Shown here in pieces: positions 24,955 through 39,900 of a stretch of DNA of 64,000 nt. The stretch comes from Tethya wilhelma. Lineage: Eukaryota > Porifera > Demospongiae > Tethyida > Tethyidae. A program made the translations under genes and the position numbers. Within the stretch, counting starts at the first letter, position 1; the number at the start of each line of letters is the position of its first letter. The DNA lies in the NCBI GenBank assembly GCA_964030475.1, contig CAXIPT010000001.1, forward strand, positions 4,276,849-4,340,848, in the 5' to 3' direction. The notes beneath the pieces are model-generated. The model had not been told where the DNA came from and made no database searches. It saw nothing but the letters and a program-made list of their open reading frames with translations.

Positions 24955-27900
24955 AAAACCTATAAACACTAACCATTAATTGTCTTGTCGAGGGCATAAG
25001 CTAGTGTCCACGTTGCATCATAGCAATACTGAGAAATTCCAAACTGCGTCAAATTGAATGGCTCTTTGTGCAAGTGAGCTCTTTCCTCATTAAAATAATC
25101 TGTACTTGTCTATGAAAGATAATAATGTGTACACTGAATCACTGATGCGTGTTACAGACTTGAAATCCATAATATAATTCCAATTAGACTGAGCAGGTCT
25201 GAGCCTGATCTGGGTAGCTATATACTTATAGAATTGGCGGACTGCTTATTACTTGAATTGAAACAAACTGATACTCAGTGCACTGCTGTTATTCCCAGTA
25301 TGGTAGTACTGGGTATATAGGAATGGCACATGCAGATGGCCCATTAGTGCCGCAATACAAATATCAAGTTCAAGCCGCAAATAACTCCGCAAAAACTGAG
25401 CGCTTGGCACTAAAAGTCTTCTTAAGCTACTATTGAGCTCTTTCTCTTTGTAATGAGCCCAAAAACATGGTCTAAAACCATCGCTGAAGACGGTAACAAA
25501 CTAAAATAGGCTAAACTTCTAATTTTCTCTGGGCCACCTGTTCTCAGTCAAGTTATTCTTCTTCTATCTTCTCACGCCATATCTCAAAGACCATTCACTT
25601 TTAGAAACTGATTTTTAAACGAACAAACCGGCTTGGTTTCTTTGTCTTAATGTGCTTTTTGCTATTGCTTTAAGTTTTTTGTGTCTCTCACTAGATACAA
25701 GGCCAAAAGCGTGTTCTCCATCATAATTTCTCATTATTCATAAGCAAGCTAGCTTAACGACCATTTCCATATTTAAGTGTGCATTATTTGGAATCTATTG
25801 CCGCAAGTATCTTGAAGTGCCCGCCAGTTCTGTCCTGTTCCGGGAGTCTCGTTCTCTGTGTTCAGTTCTTCAGTAGGGAACTTATCTATAGCTAACAACA
25901 CACAACATAAATCACATAAGTTTACTAGCTTGGATTTTCAGAGTTTCAGCTGTCTAAAAGGCATGATTGCGGCTGATTCCGCCTATCTTGCCAGTTTGCT
26001 TACTTTTTTATGATTTGGCCATTCCTATGTTCTTACATTTCTAATGTTTTTTGTACTTGTAATATTATAGGAACCTAAGCTTACCGCTGAGTATGATTCA
26101 AGTCTGTTCAGTCAACTTGGGTCAACTGATCATGAGTCAGTACTGTGACTTAGACTATGACTTTGTGGTCATGCATATTCAGTAATATGTGCACCTATAG
26201 GTCAAGCAGAGAATAGCCCAAAAAGGCATGCATGGATGTTGCAGTAATTGGACCTCCTCTGGCTTCAAATACCGTAACATGATTTGAAATCATACGTACG
26301 GTAGTACGTATAGTAGGAATGGGCCACATGTCTCATAGACCCAATACAAAAATTAATGTTTATCACTATAAAAATCTAGCAAAACAAAATTAAGCCCTCA
26401 AACTTGCTCAAAGGCTCTCCCCAACAGATTACCAACTGCATGCAAGGCCTGAAGCTCACAGAAACTTCACTGGGCACTCGTAGAGAGCGCTAGTGGGAAG
26501 CCACAATAGTGCCATTTTGTTCTCCTAACGTACTTACGTACGTACGTACTGACTGACTTACTTGAACACGGTTTCCAGAGAACCAGAAAGTGTGGAGCCA
26601 ACTTTGACAGCACTAGGTAAGTCCTTTTCAAAGGAACTGCGTTCCTTGATACTCGTTTTCATCATAAATAAGCCTAAACAAAAACTAGAAAGCTTTGAAA
26701 CTAAGCATATAAATTCATGTTATTTCAACGTAGCAATCTTCCTGTAGGTAGAGTTCAAAGGTCATTCATTATTTATCCACGTGTTATTGAACGCGCATGC
26801 GCATTAGTTACTCTAGCATTACAATGCATGTAGAAGCTACTCAAGCTTTTTGTAGGGACTAACTAGTCTCTAACGGCAGTCTTCACACTGTAGTGTTGAA
26901 AAAAGTGAATGAACAAGTAGCAAAAATTTTAAAAAATTAGCAGTGTAGGAATGGGCAGTGCTGTTCAAGTCATGGATAGTATAATCTAATCCTGCCTGCT
27001 ATACTTTATTCCACTATTTAGCGAAGTGATAAGATTGGCAAGATTTTGAACCATTAGTACGTGATACTGTTGCTCACCTGATAAACTTCATTTATACAGA
27101 TATATAATTCTGAAACCATTGACAACAATAATTGAGGGATCAAAAATGAAAATGAAGTAGTCATGTGCCCGAAATTGAGACATGCCTTGTTCCAATACTT
27201 TTACAGCACTGCCCATTCCTACACTGCTAATTTTTAAAATTTTTGTTACTTGTATAATTATATACACTGTTTGTGTTATTGATGAGCTCTTGCTATGTAA
27301 GCTACAAAAGATAATCTCCCATTCTTATCTCATTCTGTTTTAATTATGCAGATATCTCTATTGGACTGATGTTAGAACAGATAGAATAGAAAAGGCCTCT
27401 ATGGATGGAAGTAATAGGACTATTCTGCATTCTACCAGTCTTGGAACAGTATATGGGCTGACAATAGATTACGACAACCAAATTTTATACTGGGTTGACT
27501 ATTCTTCTGATCGAATAGAAATGTCACATACTGATGGCTCCAATCGTGCTGTTTTGGTATCTTCTGGTATTACAAGTCCATTCTCTATCACATTCTCTGC
27601 TGGAAAACTGTACTGGACTGATTGGAGTTCTTATTCAATATATGAACTTTTTGTATCAAGCCCAATTGTTTCTCAGTTTGCAGGACACCAAGGTGGTAGG
27701 CCAAATGGTATTGTATCAGTATCGATAGAAAGACAACCACAAGGTAAAAAATTTACTACTAATACTTAATGGATTGAAATATATATCATAACCAAAAGGT
27801 CTATATTCTATATGCTATGTACACACATATATATAGCTCCAAATTTTTGTGAAGAAAGTAATTGCAGCTTCATTTGTCTATTAAGTGCAACTCAACCTGA

Positions 27901-30900
27901 AGGATACAGTTGTGTCATACCACCAAGTATGTACAGCATTGTTAAAGTTTGTATGACAATTATAATTATCTTATATTCCCAGTATGCTAGTACTGGGTAT
28001 ACTGGAATGACACAGATGGCCCATTAGCGCAATACAAATATTCACACAAATAATTACTGTTCAAAAACTGAGTGTTTCGTACTATAAAAGGCTTCTTATG
28101 CTACTATTTAGCTCTTTCTCTTTCTAATGAGCCCAAAAACATAGCCTAAAACCATCATTATATAGTAACAAATTTATATATCATAATATAATTATAGTGG
28201 CAAGGCAATTAAATCTTATGATACAACTCCTGCCTCCAAATGACTGAGATGTGTCAGTGTTTCACTTCACTATCAAGCAGGCTACACAACTTGTGGCATT
28301 GTACACACAAAAACTCAAACATGGTAAAAAAAATTAAATGAGACATAGGAATGGATAAATCCTAAAAGAAAGCAACAAAGATCGAATGGCTGTTAGAGTG
28401 TGTAAGGAATTCTTCATGCAGCCCGTACAGGAAGAATTCTGCACACACTAGCTCACACAGCCATTCCATCTTGTTTGCTTTCTTCTTATGATAAAGTTAG
28501 CCATTCCTGTGTCTCATTACATTTTCAATGTTTTTTTTTTACTTGTGTATAGATAGACCTATATATTATGATAAGTAATCAATTCCACACAATAATAACT
28601 ATATAGGAGCTATGCATGTTTAAGATCACATAGTCTTTTTTTTTTTTTTTTTACTAAGGATTACTTTATCCTTCAAATCCCTGGGAATAGGACTGGCTAT
28701 ACACTGAGGTTGTTTCAGTTTATTTTCCCGATGAAATTGAATATTAAAGAAGCTAAGGCCTGTAATTACTGCATAAATAGTTGGTAATCATTAAGAACCA
28801 GCTGCTATGGTTCCCCTATCATATTATAAGCAAAGTTTTTTGTGTATGTTCGTGGGGGTGTGTGTCACGGCCATACATGAGTTCACCGGAAGTGATGTGA
28901 CCTTGAGCTAAAATGCTGCCTTTTCTCTGGACTGTGGAGAATGCAAGCTATGAAAAGTGTGCCTAGAGAGTAGGCTTAGATAGTACTATCCTAGGATAGA
29001 ATCACAGGCGCTACAAGTATGGCTGACTGTAGGCCCGTAGCCAGGATTCTTGAAAGGGGGGTGCATATTGACTACTGAAAGGGTCACATAGAAAAGTAGA
29101 AAATCTAGGGGGGTCTTGGGGCATGCTCCCCCAGAAAATTTTGGAAATTTAGGCTAATTTAAGTGACTATAGCTATAACTTTAAGTTTTGTGATTGTACC
29201 TAAATCTTAGTTCTTCTTTTTGCTTCAAAAGGTGACTGCACATGCACCCCTTTGCACACACACGCCCCTCCCCTCCCCTCCCTACGGGCCTGGACTGTTT
29301 TTGAGATCACTGACAAGGCTCAGTTACCAGTGGCATCCGTATATATCTGACAAAAGAAGCATGATAGAGCAGCCAATCTTTCACAAAAGAAGTGTAGCAA
29401 GGATCTTTTGCTTCTAAGAGTCTGCTTCTCTGTCACTGTACTCAAAACACAGCTAGCCAGATAACGAGTTTCTTTGCCAGCTGATTGCAAAAATGGCAGA
29501 AGTATAGTGAGGTGAATTGCTGAGCTGGCCAAATTGCAAAGAGGAGCTGTGCTTGCATGCTAATGCAGCATGGTTAGTAATGTTACCTTTCACTGCCCAG
29601 GTATCATACGTATACAGTAGGAATGGGCCGACTGTCCCATATATAGACACATCACCATAAAAATCTAGCAAGACAAAGCAAAACCTTCAAACTTGCTCAG
29701 AAGCTTTCTTAGACAGATTGAGTACAGCTTGTAAGGCCTAAAGCTCACAGAAACTTTCCTATAGCATGCACTCGTTGAGAACACTAGTCATAAGCTACAC
29801 CCATGCATTTTTGTTCTCACTTACTTCCTTACTTCCTGACTTCCTGACTTACTTGAACACCATTTTCAGAGAAACAAAAGGCATTGAGCTAGTTTTGACT
29901 ACATAAAGTAACTTTTTTCATCCAAACTAGAAACTTTTGCACTCATTTACTGCCTAAATGTGTCAAAACAAGAGCTAGAATGCTTTAAAACTTAGTATAT
30001 AAATTCATACACTTGAATGCAACCATCTTTTGGAGGTATAGAGTTCAATGATCGTTATATCTATCCACATGGCATTAAATGCGCATGCGCATTAGCAAAC
30101 TCTGACTTACTACTACTCAAGTTTTTTGTAGAGACTAGCTAACCAGTCTCTGATAGCCTCCAGACTTCACTGTTTAAAAAAGTGAATGAACAAGTATAGT
30201 AAAAATTTCATAAAATAAAGCAGTGTAGGAATGGGCAGTGCTGTAAAAAGTAAGGAAACAATATAATAAGGCATGCGTGTCGCAATTTTGGCACATGACT
30301 ACTTCATTTTCATTTTAAATTCCTCATGCATCTTGACATATTAATATAATATTAACTTTTAAAGCCCAAGTCTTGCACTCTAAACTAAGGGTTTTGAGAG
30401 TTAATGAACTAAAACAACATTGCCTAGGTTGCCTGCTTAATACCCAACTTCAAACCATTATCATATCAGCCGTCATGTACAGCATTGTTTGAATCATATT
30501 AATATGACAGGATGCATGAGGAATTTAAAATGAAAATTAAGTGGTCATGTGCCGAAATTGTGACATGCATGCCTTGTTTCCTTACGTTTTACAGCACTGC
30601 CCATTCCTGTACTACTCTCTTTTATGAAATTTTTACTATACTTGTTACTATACAGATGCCTGTGCATGCATGCATGCATCTAGCAGTAAACATCAGTATA
30701 TATATATATATACTTCATATATAACTGAGCAAGGAGCATGGCAAGTGAAGCAAGCCAGACTCCTTGACAGGCTTGTATATAATTATCATTCTGAGTGAAG
30801 TGAGGCTATACTTATAGGTTGCATTGAGAAAAGTGGTGGTGGTGCATTGTGGTAATGTTTGGGCAAGATTTAAAAAGTTGCTCTAAGTCGCTCTAGCTTC

Positions 30901-33900
30901 AAGGGTTCAGATAGAATAACTTCATGTGCTCACTTACCTCGAAGGTAAGATTGTCTACGTTCTCTGTATGAATCAAATTTCTGCTTCTAGCTGGTTTTCT
31001 GGACGTCAGCATGAATCATCTGATTTTAGTTTTTAAAATTGACGACCCACTCGAGTTTGCTTTATGGGTCAGATTTCTGCTTCTAGCTGGCTTTCTGGAC
31101 GCAACTTATATAGCTGAATTGCATTTTCGAAATTGACGACCCTTAACTTTGTTCTAAGTACTTGAAAACAAAAGAAAACGGCGTGCATACTGAGTGAAGA
31201 TTTGCACCATGTGTACTCTAGTATTATTATGTTATAAGCAAAGTTTTGACGGTTCGTGTGTATGTGTGTGCACATTGTAATAGAGGGTCACCAGAAGTAA
31301 TGTAACCTCGAGCGAAAATGCTACTTTTTCTCTGGACTATGCAGAATACAGGCTGAGATAAGTCTTAAAGAGTGACTAGAGAGCAAGCTTGTACAGTGCA
31401 TGCTATAGTCTAGAATAGAATGATAGGCACTATATACAGAGATGGTTAACTGTTTTTGAGATCGCTGACAAGGCTTACCAATGGTGGCCGTATCTGACAA
31501 AGAAGTTTGAAGCGTAGCCAGGGGAGAACATTGGTTCCTAGGAGTCTGCTTTTTTTTATCGCTGTACATGAAACTTAGCTAGCCAGACTGCTTTGGCCAG
31601 CTCAGCAATTAATATGTGCTATGCAATTTACCTTACTATGTGACGTCACAGACGACCATTTCCGAAACTTGCAAAGTATCACTAAGTAGTGCATATGCAT
31701 ATGCAGCATTGCTCACCTTTCCAATTGCTTATGCCAGTATTATAATGTTTAGATTTATACATTGTGTGTACATAAACTACTGATTGTTGTGTGTTTCTTC
31801 AACTGCAAAGGCAAATTAAGCCAACTATAACCACAGTTTATATACACAATGACATATAGCATCTATGTTTACTATTTATTATAGTAACTGCATGTTAATC
31901 CTGTAAACATAAATAAACAAGGAGTGGGCGAGCGAAGCAAGCCCCACATACGGTAGTGTGTATAATAGGAATGTCCCATAGACACAATACAAAATGTTTA
32001 TCAGCATAAAAATCTGGAAAGTTAACCGCCTTCAAACTTATTTGCCCAGAGCTTGCAAGGCTCTCTCTGACAGATTACCAACTGCACTCAGGTGTGGGAC
32101 TAAACGCGCTAATTAATGCGCATTGCGCTTAATGAGGAATGAATATGCAAATTTTTACGTGGTGATCACGTGCGCCAGTAGTACTTTGTACAACGCCCAC
32201 TAATAATGGCCATATGTCAGCTAAAAACCAAGACGAGTTTTAGGTGGTAGGTAAAAAGTGCTTGACAAGGCTTAGTACTATGCTAGTTGAACTCTATTGG
32301 GTATAAAGAGCTACCAAACTTATATTCATGGTGATGGATCACCCCTAAAGTGAGTTATGACAATAAATATAGGCTCTTGTGTATGGTAAATTAAGCTTTT
32401 TATATGATAACTCACTGTTGGTGAATTCAGCTACCTTAAATATAAATTTGGTGTTTGTATAGACTATACTGAGCAAGTTGAAATAAGCTTAGCGGGGAGT
32501 TTTATCTACCGCCTATTTCAATTTTGCCGCTCGAGGTACATGAAGAGATGAAGCCATATCTCTACATGTAAATATAGTGGGCATGGCTAGTATGACATCA
32601 TGTTCTTAGTAGGGGGTACCCTCCATTATAGAAAAGGTTTGGTGTAAATGGGTATACTGTAGCTTTAGAGATATGAGCCTTTAGTTTAGCATAAAATATC
32701 ACTCAAAATGTGCTGGTCCCAGTCCTTAATGCACCTGAGCATGCAAGCCCAGAAACTCTCAGAAGCTTCTCATTCTAAGCACTTGTGAAGAGCCTGAGCA
32801 TTAGTGGGAAGTCAGAATATTGCCATTTTTGTCCCTCTAACGTACTTAAAGCTTACGTACTAACTGACTTACCATGAACACGGCGGTTTCCAGAGTTAAC
32901 GAGATAGTGTCGGGCCAACTTTGACTGTACCAAGTAAGTTCTTTTCACGGGAACTATATGTTCCTTCATGCTCATTTTCATCATAAATTGGCCCAAACAA
33001 AAACAAAAAGCTGTGAAACTTTTAGTATAAATTCATGTACTTAAAATGTAGCCATGCATCTTTTGTAGGTAGAGTTCAGAGATTGTTAACAGTATAGGAA
33101 TGGGCAGTGCTGTAAAAAGTGATGAAACAAGGCAGGTTGCAATTCCTACACTATTAATTTTTATGAAATTTATACTATATTGTAAAAGTACTCTTGATAA
33201 TTCGTATTCTGGAAAGTTAAACTTTCTAGCTCTTGAGTTTTATTTATACACTCTGTTATAAGCTGATTAAGGGATCTAGAAAAGGTGTTTGAAGATGTAC
33301 GTGCACTAGCACATGCATTAATTTTTGTATTGTGTCAGTGAATTTTTCCCCATTCCTCGAATAATTTTTTCCACCATCAACTTATCCATTAGTTTCCTAC
33401 ACTTGTATTATTTCTAACTTAGCTCAAAGTGGTCCAGAACTCTTGTATACGTTGTCACCATTTATTTATCGAATTCCTCTAAATGGTAGCAATCCAAGCC
33501 ACTATGCATATATTGGTGGTGCTCCTGTAGCAGTGGATTTTGATTTGTCGTAAGTTTACACATTTTAGGGTACCACAGTAGATATAATACTTGATTTGAT
33601 TGTGCCTCATAGGAGGAACTATCTGTTTTGGTCAGATGTCAATGGTGATAGAATTTACAGAGGAAATTTGAATTCTAGTTTTGGAACTGATTCTACTGTA
33701 TTATTAAATACTGGAGTACCCTGTGTAGGTAAGTGTACAGTTACTGTGTTGAAATCTTTATTTATTTTGAGTTAAAGTGAAGCATTATTATAAACCCTCC
33801 TTCTCTTGACTCTGAGTCACAATTAGCAAAAACCCTAACACTCTGAAATAATATCTGTGTATTGAGTGTGTAAGCAGTGCATATTGTAAACTTGAGAGAT

Positions 33901-36900
33901 GAGGTACTCAGATATTTTGCTTAGAATGTGAGCATAATTTTGTAAAAAGGTGTGCTTTGGGGTGGCAGTTATCCATGTTTGGCTTGGCCACTGTCTAACC
34001 TTTACTATCCATGGTCTACCTATTAGTCTAGAGCCGCTGAGCAGCTTAACTTTCTTAATGTGCAGAGCTACATATATAGTCTCCAGAGGACCAGCCAGCT
34101 AGAGTTAAGCCAGCTTTGACTACACAAAGTATCAGTTCTTTTCACGGGAACTATACATTCCTTGATACTTGTTTGCATCTAAAATAGGCCTAAACAAAAA
34201 CTAAAGAAGCTGTGAAACTTGTATATAAATTCATTCACTTCAATGTAGCCATGCATGGATCTTTCTGTAGGTAGAGGCATGCATATACGCATGTGCACTA
34301 GCCTACTCTAGCATTATAACACTAACCAGTCTCTGAGAGTCTCCACACTATATAGTGTTGGAAAAAGATGAACAAGTAGAAAAATATATATAGGCATGCA
34401 GTGTAGGAATGGGTAGTTCTGTAAAATGTATTGAAACAAGAAATGTCTCAATTTCGGCACATGACTACCTTCTTTTTTTTATGCTTAAATCTTGATTTTA
34501 AATTGTCTGCCTGCTTACACTTTACTCCACTGCTTAGCTAACTGAATTTGAACCATATATATTATAAATGAATGGATGATTAATAGAACTGTACATTTTC
34601 AACATACGTCATAGTAATTATATATATTATTATGAGGGTTAAAATGGACTCTGAATGCATGAAGTAGTCATGTGCCAAAATTGAGACATGCCTTGTTTCG
34701 ATACTCAGAACTGCTTCTTCTTATCAACTGACTGCTTATTTTTATGAATTTTTTTCTACTTGTACACTATATGATTCATGGCAATTACTATATATACTCA
34801 TAATCTACTGAGCGGCAGTCTTAATTCTGACAGTCTTAATTCTGACGTTAATTATAGCTAGACCCTTTTTTTTTGTCATGCATGTGCACACATGCATGCA
34901 TGCATACATGACTATAAGTCATTAATTCTGTCACTTGTGGATGTGAATACATACAGCTGGAATAGCATGGGACTGGATCAACCAGAAGCTGTACTGGACA
35001 GACAACTGTGATGATGATATAGAAGTCTATGACCCTGAAACTCACACACGAAAAGTGCTCTTTGACACGGAACTCACTAATCCATATAGCATTGTTGTTG
35101 ATCCAACCACAGGGTGAGTATTTTTATATTTCTAGTTCCACAAGCAAATTATCTCAACCTTGTGCATGAATGATCCCAGTATGTTATATTCCATAATTAT
35201 TTTGACTGCTCTTTTGAATTTCAATTGAATTTCATATACTTGTTTGAACCTACTGATATGTTTGTATCACAAAGGTGGATGTATTGGACTGATGTTGGAA
35301 CAGATAGAATTGAACGGGCAACCATGAATGGAAACTCTAGGACTGTTCTTCACAGTACTGGCTTGTCTTCTGTATATGGCTTAACACTAGACTATGCTGC
35401 TCAAATGTTGTATTGGGTTGATTATTCAAACAACAGAATAGAGAAGTCATTTACAAATGGAACACAGCGTACAGTTGTTAGGACTGGACTGGGAGATCCT
35501 TATTCTGTTGTATATTATTCTGGAAGACTTTACTGGACAGACTGGTATTCTGACTATATCTATTCAGTATCAACTGATTCAACTTCAGCTCCAATAATGG
35601 CTGTGAGATCAATTGATGGAGATTCTAATTCTATTCAAGTTATAGATAAACCGAGACAACCAGATGGTAATTAAAATTACTCTTGTACAACTTTACCTTT
35701 TACTTTGGTCACTTTGCTCCAATACTCCAGCTGCAAATCCCTGCGACAATGTTACTTGTTCTTATCTTTGCTTGCTGAGTGCTGTGAGTAGTGGAGGGTA
35801 TAGCTGTAGTTGTGCCACTGGTTTTGTCTTTGATCCTATTCAGATGCAGTGTGTCCATCGTGAGTTACTTTTGCATGTAATTAGTAGAATATTGTATATT
35901 AATAATTAAACTATGAAGTTGTTGTTATCATACGTACGGTAGTACGTATATAGTAGGAATGGGCCGACTGTCCCATTGACACAATACAAAATGTTAATGC
36001 TTATAAACTTTCAGGGAAAGAAAGCTAAGCCTTCAAATGCATTTAATAGCCTCCCACAGACAGTTAGCTTACTGTATTAACCAAGAAGACTGGTAGAAAG
36101 TTTCTAGAGCACTCTGGAGAGAGCGCTCGCGAGAAGCCACAAGAGTGCAATTTTGTTCTCCTTCCTTTCTTCCTTCCTTCCTTCCTTCCTGTCTGACTTA
36201 CTTGAACGCGATTTCCAGACAAACAAAAGGCATTGAGCCAACTTTGACCATATAGTGGGACTTCATTTCATCTGTAGTACGTCCTTTTTGACTCGTTTGC
36301 TGGCGAAAATGAAGCAAACAAAATCTAAGCAGCTTTGAAACTATCGATATAAAATACTGTACTTTTTATTTAGCCATTTTGATGTAGGTAAAGGTCGTCC
36401 ATAGACCACGTGGTTTGCATGCACCTTATGTGCATGCGCATCTAATGTACACTTCTGCTTTTGTAGAGACTGACTATTATAGTCTCTGCTGTGTGATTGT
36501 CTCCATGCAATTGAGCACCTTGGTGTTTAAAAAAGTGAATGAACAAGTAGTAAAAAATTTATAAAAATGAGAAGTTTAGGAATGGGCAGTGCGGTAAAAA
36601 GCAATGAAACAAGACAAGTCTCTGAATTTCGGCACATGACTACTTCATTTTTTGTGCCCTACTCTTTGTGTATCTACATTCTAAATACTTGTTACTTCAT
36701 CCAAATAATTAGTCAAGTGCATGATTTGCTGTTGCATTGACTCATGAGCCAAACAACCGACATTTATAATGATGGAATTCAAATTTGCAATTTACCTGTG
36801 AAAATGAAGTAGTCATGTGCCGAAATTCAGAGACTTGTCTTGTTTCATTGCTTTTTACCGCACTGCCCATTCCTACACTTCTCATTTTTATAAAATTTTT

Positions 36901-39900
36901 TTTACTAGTTGTGTACATACCTAAAGTCTATTTGCATTCACTTGAGCCCAGAAAGTAGTGTGGTTTTGTTTAAGTACTACTTTTCTGCATTTGTGGTTAA
37001 TGGAATGTCTGTACTTTATGTATGGGTTATACATGTAATTTTGAATGGTAAGGGTAACACTTTTTAAAAAGCACCAAATGAATCTACGTGAAATTTGCAA
37101 ACGAATGGTATCTAAAATAGTGCAATTCATAGATATATGGCCAAGTTATGAAGCAATTTTGAGGCTCAAGTGAACACGAATAGACTTTAATGGTATAGGC
37201 AAAACTTTATAGCAAATTTTGTTCTCTTACAGAAAGTACCCATCTCTTGTTCACATTAAATCCCTTTTATGTCCGGTCGGCTGACTTTGATGGAAGATTT
37301 ATCACAGACCTATATTCAAGTGGCTATCCTCGTGCACTTGATTTTGATTACAGGTATATAAGACTATGTAAAGGTAAATTTGTTTGCACAGAAATATTTT
37401 ATCCAATGACAAAGAACATATCCTGTGTTTCCAGGTTGCATATTAATTTTACAAGTCAAAAATGCAAACTGGAAATGCATATACCCTTCGAAGTGGATAG
37501 TTTCGCATCAGTATATAAACATGCAGCAAGAATGTAACACAAAATGCTCAGCCTTTATGCTAGCTACTATATATACGCCTTCATTTGAGCTTAATTTGGC
37601 TTAATTTCATTGTCTTGTTCAGCTTTCAACAGCATGAAATTTATGAGTCAAAGATTGTCACATAATTATTTACGTGTGCCATGATATTATACGTAATACA
37701 ACATAATGTAAGTGCATTAGAATACATATTATTCATAAAAGCACAAAATTAACGAAAAGTGTCCTTTTTTCTAAAATAAAAACACATGTATTCTCATGTA
37801 TATGAAGCCTTTAAATTAGTGGTTAATTGTTATTCATTAGTACATATCACATATGTTGTTGACTTTAGGAGAAACTTAGTGTTTTGGACCGACATCACCA
37901 ATGATAGAATATCAAGAGCTCAATTATTAACTTTTGATGGTTCAAGCACAGTAACAACATTGATCAGCACAGGACTTCTTTGTGCAGGTATATCCATATA
38001 GACATATGTACCTGGGATTGGAAACGGAGGTCACGTAACACATTTTGTCGATTTTGCAGCTTATATATAGCTTTTGTAGAGAAGTCAAAAACCAACGAGC
38101 AGTAGCTACGTGTCTACAAGCCCACCCCAAAAGATAAGAATCACTCATATTGATAGCCAATAAAGTGTTTACAATTGTGCATTGCATGGACTTGAAGATT
38201 TTATCTCTGTGTGTGCATAGCTGTATCAAAACAATAGTTCTTTTTCTGGTCAGTATATTCATTCAAACTGGCCAGAAGGGCATATAGTTTGTCTTAGTGC
38301 TTGAGTTAATAGGGCACACATTAGCTCTACAGTGTTGAGATAGCCAGGCAATAAGTTTTGACAACAAAATTGATCAAATATAGCTTTGTCCGATCATAAC
38401 NTGGACAAAACAACTACCGTAATTCTCTGCATGTGCTATGCACGTGCCGAAACTTAATTATTGGAACAAGGCATGTCCCAATTTCAGCACTGACATGACT
38501 ACATTTTTTATGGCCAACTCTTGTAAAATTAATGAGCTATTGCGATGACACTGAGGATTCACTAAGCCATCAAGAATAGAAATGAAGTAATCATATGGCG
38601 AAATTGATGTTTCAATACTTTTTACTGCATTGCCTATTCCTACACTAGTTATTTTGCAATAATACCACAAGGGTATTTTTTCCATGGGAAGTAATTGTTG
38701 CAGATTTCATTGATTTTGTGGTGGTCCTCAAAATATATCCACTAACTTCAATTTATGCAATAGTTATCTACTTGGAATCTATAGTAGATAAGTGTTATAT
38801 CTCAGAACAAAAATTGCTTTTCAGAGTCATTGGTTAAATTACTGTACTAAATCTGATTGGTCCACTTTTACTATATTACCTTTGTTTCTCCAGCATAGCA
38901 ACCAGTTTTTGTTTAGTGAGAAATTCGAAAGGACGCTCGGAATAGCTCAGTTTCTTCGTCGTTTCTACAGTACCGTCACTTGACTAGTCATTGCACAGTT
39001 TTGGTTCACTAGTTAGCTAGCTCAAGAAACTGGTGAACGCTAAATAGAATCCTAAACAGGCTGGGCGTCAACCTTTACCAGAATCTGCGTGACTCTGGCC
39101 AGAATTTTAGTGAGCTCTCGATTTGTGACTGTTTCCAGTGTCTCTGTGGACCATTTCCCCCTCATGTTGACAGTTTAAAATGGCTTGAATCAGTGTGTAA
39201 GTATTAAGCTTGAGCGTTGATCATTACTAGAATTTTGCATGTTTCTACCAGACTGATTTAGTGAACTTTCTGTTGTGACTGCTTCCAATGCCTTTTTGGA
39301 CATTTTCTCTCTCTTGCAGTGACAGTGAGGTTTGCTAAACAATACTACATCTTCATGCACTAAAATTAATGAAGGAACAATGTTCAAAAAACAAAAGTAC
39401 ATAATGAAAAAACAAAATGCAACTGAAGGAACGATATTCAGCAAAATTTGACAATCCTTCATTCTCATTAGCTAAAACCATTGCCTGAGAAGTATGATAT
39501 GAACCATATCATCCTTTTGACAGATGATGCCAAGTGCTTAAAAAGCATCTCTTCTTCTATGGACACATCACTGCTCCAAGACGACTTGAACAACCTATCT
39601 ACTTGGAGCTCTGACTGGTCAATGACATTTAACCATGCTAAATGTGTCTTGTTATCTATCACAAGCAGACAACACAACCGATCATCAGCTTCGCCGGCAT
39701 CATCCCATTTATAACTACACAGTGAATGGCCATGCCATCAGTGAATGCTCTCAACACACAAAGACCTGGGAATTGTAGTCTCCAACGACCTCTCATGGAC
39801 CAATCATATTAGTACAATCATCAGTGTTGCTTACAAGAAGCTTGGTTTGCTTAGACGTACATTTAGTGTAACCAGTTGTATCTCTGCAAAAAAGTCATTG

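Noticed and set aside
38009..38030. CCTGGGATTGGAAACGG as a remnant of the missing module V exon 3 (AWDW)
   Set aside because: Only about ten bases match, with no acceptor and no downstream YWTD.
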